Source of the DNA: Candidatus Rokuibacteriota bacterium
GTDB lineage: Bacteria; Methylomirabilota; Methylomirabilia; Rokubacteriales; CSP1-6
Length of the DNA: 5,890 nt
Reading direction: 5' to 3'
Assembly (NCBI GenBank): GCA_016206385.1
Contig: JACQRS010000163.1
Span: 1-5,890 of the forward strand
A program made the translations under genes and the position numbers. Positions 5,596 to 5,890 of the stretch are shown here, piece by piece. The notes under the pieces were generated by a model that searched no databases, was not told the DNA's origin, and saw only the letters and a program-made list of their open reading frames with translations. Positions within the stretch are counted from its first letter, which is position 1. Each line of letters begins with the position of its first letter.

Positions 5596-5890
5596 CGCCG
5601 CCCCCCAGAAGCGCGAGGAGGACGGCCTTCTGGACGTGGAGACGGTTCTCGGCCTGGTCCAGCACCAGACTCCGGGGACCGTCCACCACCGCATCGGTGA
5701 TCTCCTCACCCCGATGGGCCGGCAGGCAGTGCATGACCCGCGCCGAGGGCTTGGCGAACCCCAGGAGGCTCTCGTTCACCTGGTAGCGCCCGAACGCCTC
5801 GAGCCGCCGCGCGTGCTCCGCCTCCTGTCCCATGCTGATCCAGACGTCCGTGTAGAGCGCGTCGGCGTCCCGAGCCGCCTCCTGCGGCTC
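5588..5890 (-). CDS. argF: Ornithine carbamoyltransferase (5' part missing)
   Basis: Only the last 100 residues and stop are in the window; the frame is open to the right edge. The enzyme makes citrulline from ornithine and carbamoyl phosphate in the cytoplasm. The visible part is the ornithine-binding domain: TDVWISMGQE (residues 14-23 of the fragment), the hallmark HCLPAHRGEEIT (54-65) with the catalytic-type Cys in HCLP, and VLDQAENRLHVQKAVL (75-90). The HCLPAHRG and SMGQE pattern distinguishes it from aspartate carbamoyltransferase. The stop codon lies inside the next small gene (8-nt overlap). About two thirds of a normal protein is off the window, so the N-terminal carbamoyl-phosphate motif could not be checked. 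Anabolic ArgF is preferred over catabolic ArcB because argG is downstream. Confidence 0.95.
   Translation of the reverse strand, partial: EPQEAARDADALYTDVWISMGQEAEHARRLEAFGRYQVNESLLGFAKPSARVMHCLPAHRGEEITDAVVDGPRSLVLDQAENRLHVQKAVLLALLGGGDV

Noticed and set aside
5596..5709. Possible upstream extension of the small gene between argF and argG to 5709
   Set aside because: This stretch lies over the conserved argF C-terminus in another frame and begins with a Trp/Arg-rich sequence typical of a shadow. ATG at 5595 has a G-rich site just upstream.
1..5890. Search for mobile elements, CRISPR arrays, tRNAs, riboswitches and phage genes
   Set aside because: No transposase or integrase motifs, spaced direct repeats, tRNA-like cloverleafs or long non-coding stretches were seen. 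Genes fill nearly all of the window. Short repeated GC words such as GCCAGCGCGA (2531 and 2641) are expected by chance.

Overview
The window is a compact, high-GC bacterial chromosome segment, roughly two-thirds G+C by eye. All eight genes supported here lie on the minus strand, so transcription runs from position 5890 down to 1. Gene content is core metabolism: arginine biosynthesis, membrane phospholipid synthesis and sugar-nucleotide metabolism. There is no sign of mobile elements, phage, tRNA, rRNA or CRISPR. The pathway set and base composition fit a high-GC, possibly uncultivated, bacterium such as Rokubacteria/Methylomirabilota or a deltaproteobacterium-like lineage. That placement is a guess; nothing in the window is taxonomically diagnostic.

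Region 1 (5890 to 4067, minus) is part of an arginine operon. It holds the C-terminal 100 residues of argF (ornithine carbamoyltransferase), an unrecognised 95-residue small protein that overlaps argF by 8 nt, and a complete argG (argininosuccinate synthase) 14 nt further on. ArgF makes citrulline and ArgG condenses it with aspartate, so the small gene sits between two consecutive steps. The operon promoter would lie outside the window.

Region 2 (4066 to 3244) starts with an 85-nt gap carrying two strong GC hairpins but no obvious promoter. It is followed by a ComB-family phosphatase gene (2-phosphosulfolactate phosphatase-like). Without a promoter of its own, comB is probably read through from argG. 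No comA or other coenzyme M/sulfolactate gene is visible.

Region 3 (3243 to 3135) is a 109-nt junction. A terminator-like hairpin overlaps the comB stop codon. Its T-rich tail runs straight into a near-consensus sigma-70-type promoter (TTGACA, 17 nt, CATAAT) reading into the next operon.

Region 4 (3134 to 1) is a tightly packed operon pgsA-plsY-gpsA-galT in which every junction overlaps (10, 4 and 8 nt). GpsA makes sn-glycerol 3-phosphate. PlsY acylates it to lysophosphatidate, and PgsA joins it to CDP-diacylglycerol to give phosphatidylglycerol phosphate. The producer of G3P and its two membrane consumers are thus co-transcribed. The fourth gene encodes a GalT-family HIT nucleotidyltransferase whose last residues run off the left edge.

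The two intergenic gaps (85 and 109 nt) are described as features; no stretch longer than 300 nt lacks a gene. I see no clear new biological system. The points most worth a second look are the small gene between argF and argG, the ambiguous pgsA start with its short leader frame, the orphan comB, and an Asn in place of a usually conserved His in PlsY.
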